Positions 63,450-64,000 of a stretch of DNA of 64,000 nucleotides are shown here, in pieces. Both the position numbers and the translations under genes were made by a program. How positions within the stretch are numbered: position 1 is the stretch's first letter; every line of letters starts with the position of its first letter. Below the pieces are notes generated by a model that had not been told where the DNA came from, did not search any database, and saw only the letters and a program-made list of their open reading frames with translations. Source of the DNA: Streptomyces sp. JH34 (GTDB lineage: Bacteria; Actinomycetota; Actinomycetes; Streptomycetales; Streptomycetaceae); NCBI RefSeq assembly GCF_029428875.1, contig NZ_JAJSOO010000001.1:5862501-5926500 (forward strand). The letters run 5' to 3'.

Positions 63450-64000
63450 GTGAGGATCAAGCGCACCGACCCCCGCAACGGCGGCACCTCGAGACGCAGC
63501 CGGATCACAGCCGTCTCCGCAGGCCTCGTGGCCGTCGCCGCCCTCGCCGTTCCCACGGCCGAAGCCGACCAGGCCGGTACCTACAGCACGAGTCAGCTCA
63601 GCGCCGCGGGATCGGCCGTGCTCCGGGCCGATGTCGCCGGCACCGCCTGGAACGTCGACCCGGCGACCGGACGGCTCCTCGTCACCGTCGACAGCACCGT
63701 CTCGCAGACGGAGATCAACAAGATCAAGGAGTCCGCCGGAGCCGACGCCGGCGCCCTGCGCATCGAACGCACCCCCGGGACGTTCAGCAAACTGATCTCG
63801 GGCGGCGACGCCGTCTACGCCTCCAGTTGGCGCTGCTCCCTCGGCTTCAACGTCCGCAGCGGCAGCACCTACTACTTCCTGACGGCCGGTCACTGCACCG
63901 ACGGCGCAGGCACCTGGTGGTCCAACTCGGCCCATACCACTGTCCTCGGCACCACCACAGGATCCAGCTTCCCCACCAACGACTACGGCATCGTCCGTTA
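63450..64000 (+). CDS. Streptogrisin-type secreted serine protease (partial)
   Basis: The window ends within this gene; 183 codons are present. GTG 63450 follows GGGAGGAAC. Signal peptide ([21 protein letters not shown]), a ~75-residue pro-region ([21 protein letters not shown] ... [22 protein letters not shown]), and the mature domain from [18 protein letters not shown] (residue 116). The catalytic His is in TAGHC (148), with a disulfide Cys pair 129/149, and Asp178 in NDYGIV. The catalytic Ser lies beyond the window. It belongs to the S1E streptogrisin A/B group. Confidence 0.93.
   Translation, partial: MRIKRTDPRNGGTSRRSRITAVSAGLVAVAALAVPTAEADQAGTYSTSQLSAAGSAVLRADVAGTAWNVDPATGRLLVTVDSTVSQTEINKIKESAGADAGALRIERTPGTFSKLISGGDAVYASSWRCSLGFNVRSGSTYYFLTAGHCTDGAGTWWSNSAHTTVLGTTTGSSFPTNDYGIVR

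Noticed and set aside
63249-63935. 228-residue minus-strand frame over the protease gene
   Set aside because: It is the reverse shadow of a streptogrisin gene with clear signal peptide, pro-region and catalytic motifs.

Overview
The window is very GC-rich, with GTG/TTG starts, densely overlapping ATGA/GTGA gene junctions and protein families typical of Streptomyces (SflA-like SepF paralogue, DUF5685, actinobacterial TlyA, streptogrisin). Gene order (der, acyltransferase, cmk, tyrA, aroH ... rluB, scpB, scpA, parA-like, ald, pyrG, recN, nadK, tlyA) matches, from memory, the conserved core chromosome of Streptomyces coelicolor around SCO1749-SCO1791. I call it a chromosomal segment of a Streptomyces species; no plasmid, phage or IS signature was seen.

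Layout. 1-1.46 kb: 3' end of an rRNA operon (23S, 5S, terminator). 1.5-3.7 kb: a repeat-rich RGG/RDDR protein with a TPR-like tail. 3.8-9.3 kb: DUF1015 protein, HAD phosphatase and an iron-siderophore ABC transporter (two permeases and an ATPase, no binding protein) behind an iron box. 9.3-14.8 kb: SCP2-like protein, tlyA, nadK, recN and a glycosyltransferase. 14.9-21.7 kb, all on the minus strand: PucR regulator, FAD oxidase, acetyltransferase, LysR regulator, GH15 glycosidase. 22-33 kb: pyrG, Nudix ADP-ribose hydrolase-like gene, STAND/TPR protein, ald, then a chromosome-organisation operon (ParA-like ATPase, small basic protein, ScpA, ScpB, RluB-type pseudouridine synthase).

33.1-38.2 kb: a compact NAD-salvage island: palindromic operator, pnuC, nadR, nrtR (Nudix-HTH regulator) and an ADP-ribosylglycohydrolase joined by 4-bp overlaps, then two nucleotidyltransferases of the YcgL type, one carrying a +1 frameshift in a run of seven G. 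This is the most system-like accessory locus here: uptake of nicotinamide riboside, its conversion to NMN/NAD, an ADP-ribose-sensing repressor and removal of ADP-ribose from targets would share one control. 38.3-43.9 kb: DUF1304/TetR pair, then aroH, tyrA, cmk, acyltransferase and der.

43.9-54 kb: two unknown genes, a GT4 glycosyltransferase, an I78 inhibitor, PAP2 protein, DHA2-type exporter, an acyl-CoA (glutaryl-CoA-like) dehydrogenase, the SepF-like protein and a cysteine-rich DUF5685 protein. 54-63.2 kb: a polar-amino-acid-type ABC transporter with FAD/NAD(P)-binding and luciferase-like monooxygenase genes, probably for organosulfur or related compounds. It holds two in-frame gene remnants (a permease and a binding protein with large internal deletions) and a small repeat-like insertion within a monooxygenase gene. 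The window ends inside a streptogrisin-type secreted protease.

Starts were chosen from Shine-Dalgarno position, overlap with the upstream stop and remembered family N-termini. Domain calls come from motifs read by eye; no searches were run.
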